DNA of 64,000 bases from contig NZ_AP025698.1 in NCBI RefSeq assembly GCF_023167465.1, positions 1 to 64,000 of the forward strand, in the 5' to 3' direction. This DNA comes from Methanothermobacter tenebrarum. GTDB taxonomy: Archaea > Methanobacteriota > Methanobacteria > Methanobacteriales > DSM-23052. Shown here one piece after another: positions 33,980 through 42,599 of this stretch; the stretch's first letter is position 1, and every line of letters begins with the position of its first letter. A program made the position numbers and the translations under genes. A model generated the notes under the pieces. It was not told the DNA's origin and did not search any database. It saw nothing but the letters and a program-made list of their open reading frames with translations.

Positions 33980-35806
33980 ATGAGGATACTTTTAATCCAC
34001 GCAGATTATCTAAAATACAAAGCACGAGATAAAACAAGCATAGCAGAGGATATACCAGAGGAGATGATGGAGGGGGCCTTCAAAGAATCTCTAGTAGTCT
34101 TCACAGCCATTGAAAAAGAAGATGAAACCAATCCAAAGGCGGTGATCAAAAACGCCACCAGGGAGATAAAAGAGGTTTTTAACAAGGTTAAAGCCGAAAA
34201 GATCGTCATATACCCTTATGCTCATCTTAGTTCATCCTTAAGTTCGCCCGAAATGGCGAAAAAAATCCTAAAGAATATGGAAACTGCACTGGAAAATGAA
34301 GGATTTAATGTTTCAAGAGTACCGTTCGGATGGTACAAAGCATTCAAGATATCATGTAAAGGTCATCCACTTTCGGAACTTTCAAGGACAATAAAACCAG
34401 AACCTAAAACAGAAAAAGTAGCCGGGGAAGAAATAGAATCCAGATGGTTCATTATCGAAAGTGGAAAGCTTATAGATCCCAAAGATTTTGAATTCAAAAG
34501 CAAGAGCTTCAAATCACTTGTAGACTACGAATTAGGTGCCTTGGAGAGTAAAGGCGGGGAACCACCCCATGTTAAACTCATGAGAGAAAAAAAGTTGGCC
34601 GATTACGAGCCTTCTGCTGATATTGGGCACCTCCGCTGGTACCCAAAGGGGCGTCTCATAAGGGATCTTTTAGCAGATTACGTGTATACGCTCGTAACAT
34701 CAGAAGGTGCCATGCCAGTTGAAACACCAATAATGTACGATCTTGAAGACGAAGCAATAAGAGTACACGCCGAAAAATTCGGGGAAAGACAATACAGGAT
34801 GAAAAACAAAAAGGAACTAATGTTGAGATATGCTTGTTGTTTCGGGGCCTTCAGAATATTATCAGATTCGTTTTTAACATGGAAAAACCTCCCTGCACGC
34901 GTCTATGAACTTTCAACCTACAGTTTCAGACTAGAAAAGAAAGGGGAAGTTGTTGGTCTCAAGCGACTTAGGGGTTTCACCATGCCAGATCTTCACACAG
35001 TATGCAGGGACATGGGCCAGGCACTTGAAGAGTTTGAAAAACAAGTTGAAGTTTGTCTGAGGACTTCCAAGGATTTTGAGGTGGATTATGAGGTGATATT
35101 CAGGGCTACAGAGGATTTCTATGATAATTATGAGGATTGGATACTCTCGCTTGTGGAGAAGGTTGGCAAGCCCGTACTATTGGAACTTTTACCTGAAAGA
35201 AAGCATTACTGGATAGCTAAAATGGATTTCGCGGCGATAGATTACCTTGGAAGGCCCATAGAAAATCCAACGGTTCAAATAGACGTTGAGAGTGGGGAGA
35301 GATTTGATATAACATTTCTTGAGGAAGATGGGACTGATAAAAATCCTATAATACTCCACTGCAGCCCTACTGGGAGTATAGAGAGGGTAATCTGTAGTCT
35401 ATTGGAGAAAGCAGCCATTGAAATGGAAGAGAGGCCTCCAATGTTGCCTGTGTGGCTTTCACCAACCCAAGTTAGGATAATAGCAGTTGCAGAAAGGCAT
35501 GTTGATTACTCAATGAAAATCGCTGATAGGATAAGAGATGAGGGTATCAGGGTCGATGTAGATGATAGGGCGGAGAGTGTTGGTAAAAAAATCAGAGACG
35601 CGGCCAAGGAGTGGATACCATATATTATAGTTATAGGTGACAGAGAACTTGAAGGTGCTGAGTTTACAGTGAACATTAGGAAGACTGGTGCAAAGGAAAT
35701 TCTGAAATTAGAAGATTTTATTTTCATGGTAAAAAATGAAGTAAAGGGGATGCCTTTCAGGCCGCTTACATTACCTATGAGGGTTTCTGAAAGGATCAAT
35801 TTATAG
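33980..35806 (+). CDS. thrS: Threonyl-tRNA synthetase, archaeal type
   Basis: This class II synthetase of about 608 residues has the archaeal N-terminal editing domain related to D-aminoacyl-tRNA deacylase (MRILLIHADYLKYKARDKT) and a catalytic core with motif 2 YELSTYSFRLEKKGEVVGLKRLRGFTMP (abridged). Motif 3 lies at HCSPTGSIERVICSLLE. The C-terminal anticodon-binding domain has PVWLSPTQVRIIAV. ATG at 33980 behind AAGGTG is preferred to the GTG at 33971. Transposon copy 4 lies about 300 bp upstream. Confidence 0.95.
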   Translation: MRILLIHADYLKYKARDKTSIAEDIPEEMMEGAFKESLVVFTAIEKEDETNPKAVIKNATREIKEVFNKVKAEKIVIYPYAHLSSSLSSPEMAKKILKNMETALENEGFNVSRVPFGWYKAFKISCKGHPLSELSRTIKPEPKTEKVAGEEIESRWFIIESGKLIDPKDFEFKSKSFKSLVDYELGALESKGGEPPHVKLMREKKLADYEPSADIGHLRWYPKGRLIRDLLADYVYTLVTSEGAMPVETPIMYDLEDEAIRVHAEKFGERQYRMKNKKELMLRYACCFGAFRILSDSFLTWKNLPARVYELSTYSFRLEKKGEVVGLKRLRGFTMPDLHTVCRDMGQALEEFEKQVEVCLRTSKDFEVDYEVIFRATEDFYDNYEDWILSLVEKVGKPVLLELLPERKHYWIAKMDFAAIDYLGRPIENPTVQIDVESGERFDITFLEEDGTDKNPIILHCSPTGSIERVICSLLEKAAIEMEERPPMLPVWLSPTQVRIIAVAERHVDYSMKIADRIRDEGIRVDVDDRAESVGKKIRDAAKEWIPYIIVIGDRELEGAEFTVNIRKTGAKEILKLEDFIFMVKNEVKGMPFRPLTLPMRVSERINL

Positions 35807-35828
35807 GGGGCTCAACACCCCCAAACTA

Positions 35829-35855
35829 GTTATAAGTTATAACTTATAAGTTATA
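35829..35855. repeat. AACTTATAAGTT-type palindrome cluster upstream of parA
   Basis: The 18-bp perfect palindrome TATAAGTTATAACTTATA (35831-35848) overlaps AACTTATAAGTT (35841-35852). It lies immediately upstream of the parA TATA box (ACTTTATAAATG, about 35862-35873). The same arrangement occurs at hef and at the iron-sulfur flavoprotein gene. Confidence 0.6.
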
Positions 35856-35917
35856 GGGTATACTTTATAAATGATAATTTAGAAGTTATTATCATCAGAA
35901 TTCTCGGAGGTTTCCCA

Positions 35918-36694
35918 TTGGGTGAAATAATATCCATAATAAACCAAAAGGGAGGCTGTGGCAAAACAACCACAGCAGTAAATTTATCAAGTGCACTTGC
36001 AATCCTAGGCAAAAAAGTCCTAATAGTTGATATAGACCCCCAAGCAAATGCAACAACAGGTTTTGGAGTCAACAAGGCAACATTAAATTCAACAATATAC
36101 TCCATTATAAGCGGAGAAGCAAAAATAGAAGACACAATCCAGGAGACAATGATCCCCGACCTTTATATTATCCCAAGCAATCTTGCCCTCAGTGGCGCGG
36201 AAGTGGAACTCACCAGCCAAATAGGCTACCATACCATACTCAAGGAAGCCATAGACCCCATAAAAAATGGTTTTGATTACATCTTCATCGACGCCCCACC
36301 ATCCCTCGGAATACTAACATTAAACGCCCTTGTTGCAGGCGATAGCATCATAATACCAATACAAGCAGAATACTACGCCCTTGAGGGGATGGCTGACCTC
36401 CTTAAAACAATGAAATTAGTTGAAAACCGCCTAAAAAGTCCATGCCCAATAAAGGGCATACTATTAACACTATATGACGGAAGAACCCGACTTGGAAGAG
36501 AAGTTTACCAAGAAATTAAAAACTTTTTCTTTCCACAAGAATACATCTTCAAGACAATAATACCTAGGAACATCCGCCTGGCAGAAGCCCCAAGCCATGG
36601 AAAACCATGCATAATTTATGACAAAGACTGTAAAGGTTCTAAAGCATACCTCAAACTAGCAGAGGAACTAATCAAAATGGAGGACGAAAAATGA
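35918..36694 (+). CDS. parA: ParA/Soj-type ATPase
   Basis: This 258-residue deviant Walker ATPase is used in DNA or cargo segregation. The P-loop KGGCGKTTTAVN lies at residues 11-22. The A' motif VLIVDIDPQANAT and YIFIDAPPSLGIL (Walker B) follow. It is close to chromosomal Soj, lacking the N-terminal helix-turn-helix of plasmid ParA. The TTG start at 35918 is supported by CGGAGG seven bases upstream. The next gene overlaps its stop by four bases and looks like its partner. Confidence 0.93.
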   Translation: MGEIISIINQKGGCGKTTTAVNLSSALAILGKKVLIVDIDPQANATTGFGVNKATLNSTIYSIISGEAKIEDTIQETMIPDLYIIPSNLALSGAEVELTSQIGYHTILKEAIDPIKNGFDYIFIDAPPSLGILTLNALVAGDSIIIPIQAEYYALEGMADLLKTMKLVENRLKSPCPIKGILLTLYDGRTRLGREVYQEIKNFFFPQEYIFKTIIPRNIRLAEAPSHGKPCIIYDKDCKGSKAYLKLAEELIKMEDEK

Positions 36695-36999
36695 CAAGAC
36701 AGAATAAAAGTCTTGGAAGAGGTCTCGACGCTCTAATAAAAGCAAAATCGACAACCACTCCACAAGACGAACCCACAACCCCACCAACACACCCCAAGGA
36801 TAAGGTCAAAGAAGTTTTAGACGAGGTTAAAAAGAACCCCCGGATAACTTTATGGTCCGCAAGGTCGGCTGCAGTTTTAAGATACCTAAAGAAGACAAAA
36901 CCAGAATTCAGCATAAGCAAAGAGGCGTCCCTCCTAATCGAAGAAGCTGTAAAAAACAAATACCCACAGATATGGGATCTATTCTCAGAACTTGAATAG
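36691..36999 (+). CDS. Small ParA partner with ParB-like N-terminal motif
   Basis: This 102-residue basic protein begins with SLGRGLDALI, near-identical to the ParB/Spo0J N-terminal peptide (LGRGLxALI) that contacts ParA. It then has a low-complexity T/P/D linker (about 18-38) and a helical domain (about 40-102: ITLWSARSAAVLRYLKKTKPE). The CTP-binding and helix-turn-helix ParB domains are absent. The overlap with parA (ATGA) argues that the two act together. The role of the C-terminal domain is not known. Confidence 0.75.
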   Translation: MTRQNKSLGRGLDALIKAKSTTTPQDEPTTPPTHPKDKVKEVLDEVKKNPRITLWSARSAAVLRYLKKTKPEFSISKEASLLIEEAVKNKYPQIWDLFSELE

Positions 37000-37001
37000 G
37001 T

Positions 37002-38120
37002 CTATTGAAACTTATCTAAGCTACTTTGATAACCATCAATGTACAAGAATTTTCCAGCACGTTTAATCCACACACCCAACCCCTTAAGCTCATCTACACT
37101 ATTTATCCTGTTTTTCCTCCTCTTTGAGATTATCCTCCTTGCTGATATGGGGCCAATACCGGGTACTCGTATAAGTTCATCGTAAGTAGCAGTGTTGATA
37201 TCTAAGGGGAACATGTCACTTTTAAGCGCCGCCACATACTTCGGATCCATTTCCAAGTCTAAAAACCCATCATTAAATTCAAATTCACTTAATTTAAAAT
37301 TATAAGATTTTACCAACGCATCAGCTTGATATAAACGTACTGAACGTCTCGGGTCAGGTTCTGGTTTATCCTCTAATGGAGTGCCCTCCAATGCTTGGAA
37401 GCTGCTGAAATATGTTCTTTTAACATTCAATTTATCATAAAGCCATGATATCCTCTTCAGAATTTCCTGGTCGGTTTCTTCAACCGCACCCACAATGAAT
37501 TGGGTGCTTTGACCAGAAGGGGTGAGATCAGGGTTTTTGTCATGAATTTTCTTTATCCATTTCATTCTCCTTATAATATCTATCTTATAGTCCTTGGTTG
37601 ATGAAAGGGCTGAAAGTCCATCTGCTGTTGCTGTTTCAAGGTTGATACTCACCCTATTTGACAATTCCATAGCCCTTTTAATCAGCTCCCTTGAAGTCCC
37701 CGGCAAAATTTTAAGGTGTATATAACCATCATATCCTTTATCATGGCGCAGAATCCTCACCACTTCAACGAGTTTCTCCATAGTATTCTCAACATCATCT
37801 ATCATAGCCGAACTTAAAAATAAACCCTCAACATACCTTTTTTCATAATAATCCATGAAAACCTCGGATAATTCATCCGGTCTTAGTTCAATGCGAGTGA
37901 ATTCCTGTTTACTACAATTTATACAATATTTACAATCGTTGGAGCATTTGTTACTAAGCAGAACCTTAAATAAGGGAACTTTACAACCTTTCATGCTACT
38001 ATAATATACTCCAGGAAGGTTTGCATTCTTTTGCTTTTCATCTGCACTATAATCACATAGGTCAAATTGTGCAGAATCACTTAATATCTGCAATTTTCTT
38101 CTGCGCTCCAACATAACCAT
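37002..38120 (-). CDS. Radical SAM protein, putative DNA modification/repair type, with helix-hairpin-helix
   Basis: This 372-residue protein has a radical SAM cluster motif CSNDCKYCINC (about 58-68). SNRVSINLETAT and a C-terminal helix-hairpin-helix DINTATYDELIRVPGIGPIS (about 305-325) follow. It matches the family often encoded beside a uracil-DNA-glycosylase-like partner and called putative DNA modification/repair radical SAM. The partner is not adjacent here. The annotated start has no ribosome binding site and may be leaderless. It converges with the ParA partner gene, two bases apart. Confidence 0.82.
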   Translation of the reverse strand: MVMLERRRKLQILSDSAQFDLCDYSADEKQKNANLPGVYYSSMKGCKVPLFKVLLSNKCSNDCKYCINCSKQEFTRIELRPDELSEVFMDYYEKRYVEGLFLSSAMIDDVENTMEKLVEVVRILRHDKGYDGYIHLKILPGTSRELIKRAMELSNRVSINLETATADGLSALSSTKDYKIDIIRRMKWIKKIHDKNPDLTPSGQSTQFIVGAVEETDQEILKRISWLYDKLNVKRTYFSSFQALEGTPLEDKPEPDPRRSVRLYQADALVKSYNFKLSEFEFNDGFLDLEMDPKYVAALKSDMFPLDINTATYDELIRVPGIGPISARRIISKRRKNRINSVDELKGLGVWIKRAGKFLYIDGYQSSLDKFQ

Positions 38121-38215
38121 TATTACATATCAGAAAGCTATTTAATAAAATTTATATTCTTTAGAATATATAACCTTATGTGGTTTCTGCAGGGCCGATT
38201 ATGGGGGGTGGTACT

Positions 38216-38380
38216 GTGACAAAATGGTTACTATATATAATCGGTATATTGTTAATAATAATGGGTATACTTGGCTTTGTTGGATTCCCATTTCCAAACC
38301 TCAAGGATCCGGCATGGCATGCCGCATTAAAAATAATTGTTGGACTCATAGCAATATGGGGCGGCACCAAGGCAGAATAA
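38216..38380 (+). CDS. Small two-helix membrane protein
   Basis: About 54 residues: WLLYIIGILLIIMGILGFVG forms one membrane helix, and AALKIIVGLIAIWGG the second, separated by a proline-rich turn (FPFPNLKDPAWH). GTG at 38216 behind GGGGGGTGG is the preferred start; an upstream GTG at 38180 lacks a binding site. A TATA-like GAATATATAACC lies at about 38163-38174. It is a recurring type of short membrane protein in Methanobacteriales; function unknown. Confidence 0.65.
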   Translation: MTKWLLYIIGILLIIMGILGFVGFPFPNLKDPAWHAALKIIVGLIAIWGGTKAE

Positions 38381-38878
38381 AAAAATCATTTACTGATTGA
38401 TTAAAATACCTTAAAGCCCTGCAGAAACCCAAAAAAATTATCCACCTACGGAGTTAAGCTTCTATCTTCTCATGATCTCTGGTAAATATTTAATTTACCC
38501 CTGCTGATTATTATCTGTGGAATATGGAAAGGTTTATATATAACTTTTTGGTGATATTATGAGTATTGGATTAGAGACGATTTGCGGACGATCATATCCT
38601 ACCCCCAAGAAATTCAACAGCCCTTTTTGGAAAATAATTTCTTTTTTTATTGTTTAAGTAAAAAAATGAAAAATTATAAGGTACTATTTGGATTCGCATT
38701 CTCCCACTATGGAACAAGCCCCTCGGATAAAGTTAAATATATCCGCGGAAGGATTCTTCCATAAAATTTTCCAATACTAACTCCCCTTATTAGTTTGGTC
38801 CCGAAACCTTTCACTTATTTTCCATTAGGGGGCTTCCCGTCGAAGGAATTAAATAGGAGTTTTATTGGATCCTATATT
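38381..38878. other. Intergenic region with strong promoter, mini-ORF and transposon-end relics
   Basis: It holds a strong TATA-like GGTTTATATATAAC (38531-38544), a 32-codon frame behind it, and two eroded copies of the element left end. The first, at about 38718-38747, reads CCCCTCGGATAAAGTTAAA. The second, at about 38800-38855, reads CTTCCCGTCGAAGGAATTAA. The second lies directly before cfbB. Confidence 0.4.
38559..38657 (+). CDS. Possible 32-residue small protein behind a strong promoter
   Basis: ATG at 38559 follows GGTGAT and lies about 20 bp from the TATA box at 38531-38544. The reading frame gives MSIGLETICGRSYPTPKKFN and then a hydrophobic end (FWKIISFFIV) before TAA at 38655. There is no homologue I recognise. 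The transcript may instead be non-coding. Confidence 0.3.
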   Translation: MSIGLETICGRSYPTPKKFNSPFWKIISFFIV

Positions 38879-40225
38879 ATGAGAGTTGTGCTTGCAGGTA
38901 GTGGAAGTGCTGTCGGTAAAACCACTATCGCTACTGGTATAATGAGGGCACTATCCAGTGAAGGTGTTCAGCCCTTTAAGGTTGGCCCAGATTATATAGA
39001 TCCATCTTATCACACTATGGCTACAGGTAATCCCTCACGTAATCTCGACTCATTTTTCATGTCAGAGGGGCAGATCAGAGAAGCATTTATAAGGGGCATG
39101 GAGGCCTCTAATGCACGCATGGCCATTATAGAAGGTGTTAGAGGATTATATGAGGGTATAAGTCCTATTAATGATGTTGGGAGCACCGCATCAATAGCAA
39201 AAGCTTTAAACGCCCCCGTAGTGTTGATAATTAATTCTAGGAGCCTGGTGAAAAGCGCAGCTGCGATAGTACTTGGCTTCAAAGCATTAGACCCAGAGAT
39301 TAAAATTGAAGGAGTAATCCTAAACCAAGTGAAAAATAGAAGACATTACCTTAAAACTAAAAAAGCTATAGAAGAACTGTCAGACACCATAGTAGTTGGT
39401 GGCATACCCAGAAGAGAGGATTTAAAGGTTGAACAGAGACACTTAGGACTGGTGCCCACAGTTGAACGTGAAAATCTAAAATTTTCAATAGAAAAATGGG
39501 CAAACGCAGTAAAAGAATATATTGACCTTGATGAACTCAAAAATATAATGAAAAACGCTGAAAGAATAAAAGGCGAAAGAGAACCCCTCTGGCAGGTGAA
39601 AAACCATAAAAAGGTTAAAATAGGAATAGCCTATGACGAAGCATTCAACTTCTACTACATAGAAAACCTAGAAGCTCTAGAAGATAACAAGGCCAGTTTA
39701 TATTATTTCAGTCCAATACATGATGAGGAGATCCCCGACGTCGACGGAATTTACATCGGTGGAGGGTACCCAGAAATCTTCGCAAAAGAACTTGAAAAAA
39801 ATACTTCAATGCGAAATTCCATCAGAAAGTTCCATGAAGATGGAAAACCAATATTCGGCGAATGTGGAGGCCTATTATATCTTTCAAGATCCCTAGATGG
39901 ACATGAAATGTGTAACATATTCCCCTACAAGTCTACAATGACACGGAAAGTTCAAGGTTTAAGTTATGTAATAGCAAAATCAGAAATCGACAATATAATA
40001 TCCCCAAAAGCCCAAATCTTCAAAGGACATGAATTCCATTACTCAAATATACAAATCACAGGCAATCCACAGTTTGCATTTAAAATACAAAGAGGAAAAG
40101 GTATAAAAGAGGGGATGGATGGTCTCACATCTAAAAAAACCCTTGCAAGTTATATTCACATACACGCGGCTTCATGTCCCACATTTGCAACAACACTAAC
40201 ATCCAGTGCACTAGACCTAGGATGA
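38879..40225 (+). CDS. cfbB: Cobyrinate/Ni-sirohydrochlorin a,c-diamide synthase
   Basis: This 448-residue CbiA-family amidotransferase has an N-terminal ATP-dependent domain (AGSGSAVGKTTIATGIM, then KVGPDYIDPSYH) and a class I glutaminase-like C-terminus (FGECGGLLYLSRS with the nucleophile cysteine, then HEFHYS). It amidates the a and c side chains. In methanogens the substrate is cobyrinate (CbiA) or nickel-sirohydrochlorin for F430 (CfbB); sequence alone does not separate them. ATG at 38879 is chosen from family N-termini. The earlier start at 38795 runs through a transposon-end relic. Confidence 0.85.
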   Translation: MRVVLAGSGSAVGKTTIATGIMRALSSEGVQPFKVGPDYIDPSYHTMATGNPSRNLDSFFMSEGQIREAFIRGMEASNARMAIIEGVRGLYEGISPINDVGSTASIAKALNAPVVLIINSRSLVKSAAAIVLGFKALDPEIKIEGVILNQVKNRRHYLKTKKAIEELSDTIVVGGIPRREDLKVEQRHLGLVPTVERENLKFSIEKWANAVKEYIDLDELKNIMKNAERIKGEREPLWQVKNHKKVKIGIAYDEAFNFYYIENLEALEDNKASLYYFSPIHDEEIPDVDGIYIGGGYPEIFAKELEKNTSMRNSIRKFHEDGKPIFGECGGLLYLSRSLDGHEMCNIFPYKSTMTRKVQGLSYVIAKSEIDNIISPKAQIFKGHEFHYSNIQITGNPQFAFKIQRGKGIKEGMDGLTSKKTLASYIHIHAASCPTFATTLTSSALDLG

Positions 40226-41322
40226 TATCCATGTTCAAGAACAAAGATATTTTTTCACCATATATCATAATAGTTGCAATCATAGCATATCTTCTAATGG
40301 CATATGTAGCATTCCATTATAAAATCAGAGGCCTAAATTTCCCATCACCAATTTCCATAATCTATATTAGTATAGGTTCACTATTTTACATTTTAGGAGT
40401 TTTAACATCCTCAAATCTCAAATCATCCCTATCTCCAAAGGTTAAAATCGAATTCAGCCACCGCTATGAACCACTTTTATTAATTATCGCAATACTATCC
40501 ATAATATTAGTAGCATGGAACCTGTACAACGTTGGTGGCATACCATTATTTAGCGGATACCTTAAAGCCAAGGCCCTCACCGGAATCTGGTTCATATCCT
40601 ATCTTTTATTTTTGCTTTCCATAAACCTCCTATTGGCCAGATTCAAGAAGGACTACTATTATGGGCTCTTCATCCTTGGACTAACTTTGTTCGCCCTAAC
40701 AGGATATAGGACAACCACAGTAGTCATATTACTCAGTGTACTTATAAACCTCTATTATACAAGGAACATTCCCTTGAGGCAGCTTACCATCATCGGAATC
40801 CTTACAATTTCCCTTACCATTATCATAGGTTACATCGCAGTTAAGTCGATAGAATGGCAACATTGGACCTTAAATCCCATAGAATTATTCTTTTACCGTG
40901 CAGGTTATACATTAACAGTCTTTGACCGTTTAATCCAATTCGAAGGTGCTACACGGGGCAAATTATTATATTCCACCCTAACAGGATTTCTCACATCCAC
41001 TGATCCCAGGATCATTGTAGGGACAACAGTCCTAGGCTATAAACATTCAAGCACCTCAACAATCTTTGGACCCGCAACACTAGACTTCGGCTTTTTCGCA
41101 ATGATCATACAAATGTTCATCATAGGCTTAATCCTTGGCCTACTCCATACAATCCAAAAAATCAAAAAAGATTTCTTCACCGCTTTATACGCGATAATAT
41201 TAGCTCACACTCTAGTATGGATCGAAACAGGCCCAACAGATCTTGTAGTGTGGATATTCTATTTAATGGCTGTGGCCGTGATAATAAAGGAGGCATGTCA
41301 TGAAAGTGGCCGTCGCAGCTGA
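40222..41322 (+). CDS. Oligosaccharide repeat-unit polymerase-like membrane protein
   Basis: This 366-residue protein has about ten hydrophobic helices and a large outside loop. Features of archaeal O-antigen-polymerase-like proteins are GGIPLFSGYLKAKALTG and LTGYRTTTVVILLS in the middle, and LGYKHSSTSTIFGPATLDFG near the C-terminus. It probably polymerises or transfers surface glycan units; inference from topology and motifs. ATG at 40222 overlaps the cfbB stop as ATGA. The next gene, a glycosyltransferase-fold protein, overlaps its end by 23 bp. Confidence 0.65.
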   Translation: MISMFKNKDIFSPYIIIVAIIAYLLMAYVAFHYKIRGLNFPSPISIIYISIGSLFYILGVLTSSNLKSSLSPKVKIEFSHRYEPLLLIIAILSIILVAWNLYNVGGIPLFSGYLKAKALTGIWFISYLLFLLSINLLLARFKKDYYYGLFILGLTLFALTGYRTTTVVILLSVLINLYYTRNIPLRQLTIIGILTISLTIIIGYIAVKSIEWQHWTLNPIELFFYRAGYTLTVFDRLIQFEGATRGKLLYSTLTGFLTSTDPRIIVGTTVLGYKHSSTSTIFGPATLDFGFFAMIIQMFIIGLILGLLHTIQKIKKDFFTALYAIILAHTLVWIETGPTDLVVWIFYLMAVAVIIKEACHESGRRS

Positions 41323-42358
41323 ATTAGCACCAGCAAAAACATTCATACCATTAATGGAAAGATTTGACGCTAATTACATCGCTTTATCACATGGAAAAGG
41401 CGTTGAAGAGCTCCTAGAACCCTATTGTCAGAGGATATATTCCATCGGGGAGAGTAGACGGTCTAATGGTAACAAGGCCTTCATCGCGACTAGGATATTA
41501 TCAGATATTAAAAAGGCTGTTAAAGCCTTAAGAGAAAGCAAACCCGAAATCCTTTTAACCTGCGGTAACGCGGGGGATGTGCGAAAAAGCATTGTAGCCG
41601 CCAAACTACTTAGAATACCAGTGTTACATATTGAACAGGACATTTATAATCCTATTGAGATGATAGCATTCGCAGACATTATAACAGCCCCCTCCAAGGA
41701 ATATAAGGAATACCTTGAAACCAATTACCATCTAAAAAATGTGAAAAATATAGAAGGTTATCCCCATGCCCTTTACGTGAAAAATCTGAAACTTGAAGAT
41801 CCAAGGATTGTTAAAAAAAGATACAACCTCCACGAATTCATACTTGCAGTGCTTGGAGGCGATTTGAAAACCCAAGATATCCCACCCCTAATCAGAAAAT
41901 TAGAAACACTACAAGAGAATATCCTATTGGCACCCTTCAGATTTGATAAGAAATACATCGAAAAAAATATAACCTCCCAGAAGATCCATGTTTTAGAAGG
42001 CTTTGTTGATCTCCCAAGTTTAATGAAAGCCTCAAAGGCCATGATCTATGCTGCGGGCATGGGCGTCACAATAGAAGCAAGCGTCCTTGGAGTCCCCTCG
42101 ATCAAAATTGCGGGATTTCATCGCCAACATGCGAGTATCGACCTCTGTGAAAAAATAGGCATACCCATAGCTAAAATAGAGGACATAGACTCCATCATAC
42201 ATGATCTAAAACCTCCAAAGTCGGACTATCTCCTTTCAACCGCAGAAAAGTCCGTTGAAAAACTGATCAAACTACTGGAAAGCTCCCAACCAAGGGGCCC
42301 CCGTGGCGGTTTTAAGAGTTTCAAAAAAATATGGAAAGCTCGATCAAAATTTAAGTAA
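41300..42358 (+). CDS. GT-B fold glycosyltransferase/epimerase-like protein
   Basis: The sequence has 352 residues. An N-terminal Rossmann half with LLTCGNAGDVRKSIVAAKLL and HIEQDIYNPIEMIA is followed by a C-terminal half with AAGMGVTIEASVLGVPSIKI. This resembles the DUF354 and UDP-GlcNAc 2-epimerase superfamily. The basic C-terminal tail (PRGPRGGFKSFKKIWKARSK) could hold it at the membrane. AGGAGG lies eight bases before ATG 41300. The overlap with the polymerase-like gene supports a role in surface glycan assembly. The exact reaction is unknown. Confidence 0.6.
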   Translation: MKVAVAAELAPAKTFIPLMERFDANYIALSHGKGVEELLEPYCQRIYSIGESRRSNGNKAFIATRILSDIKKAVKALRESKPEILLTCGNAGDVRKSIVAAKLLRIPVLHIEQDIYNPIEMIAFADIITAPSKEYKEYLETNYHLKNVKNIEGYPHALYVKNLKLEDPRIVKKRYNLHEFILAVLGGDLKTQDIPPLIRKLETLQENILLAPFRFDKKYIEKNITSQKIHVLEGFVDLPSLMKASKAMIYAAGMGVTIEASVLGVPSIKIAGFHRQHASIDLCEKIGIPIAKIEDIDSIIHDLKPPKSDYLLSTAEKSVEKLIKLLESSQPRGPRGGFKSFKKIWKARSKFK

Positions 42359-42599
42359 ACTTATCCCATATTTTTTGCAAAGGGGAACACCTTTGATAAA
42401 AAACAACAATGGAAAGACTAAAGTCCCAGATTAGCCACAGACAAGTTTTTAATATAAAAATCTTATATGATCAAAGCTTAAAAAAGCACAAAAAAATATT
42501 ACAGTCACCTCTTCCATCTTACTGGTATAAAAAGTTAACTATAAATCTCAGATGAAAAAATACTTAACAAATACCAGAATAATAAAATGTGGTGATATA

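Noticed and set aside
38582..38764. 60-codon plus-strand frame
   Set aside because: It is out of frame with the better-placed ATG at 38559 and runs into a transposon-end relic; no ribosome binding site.
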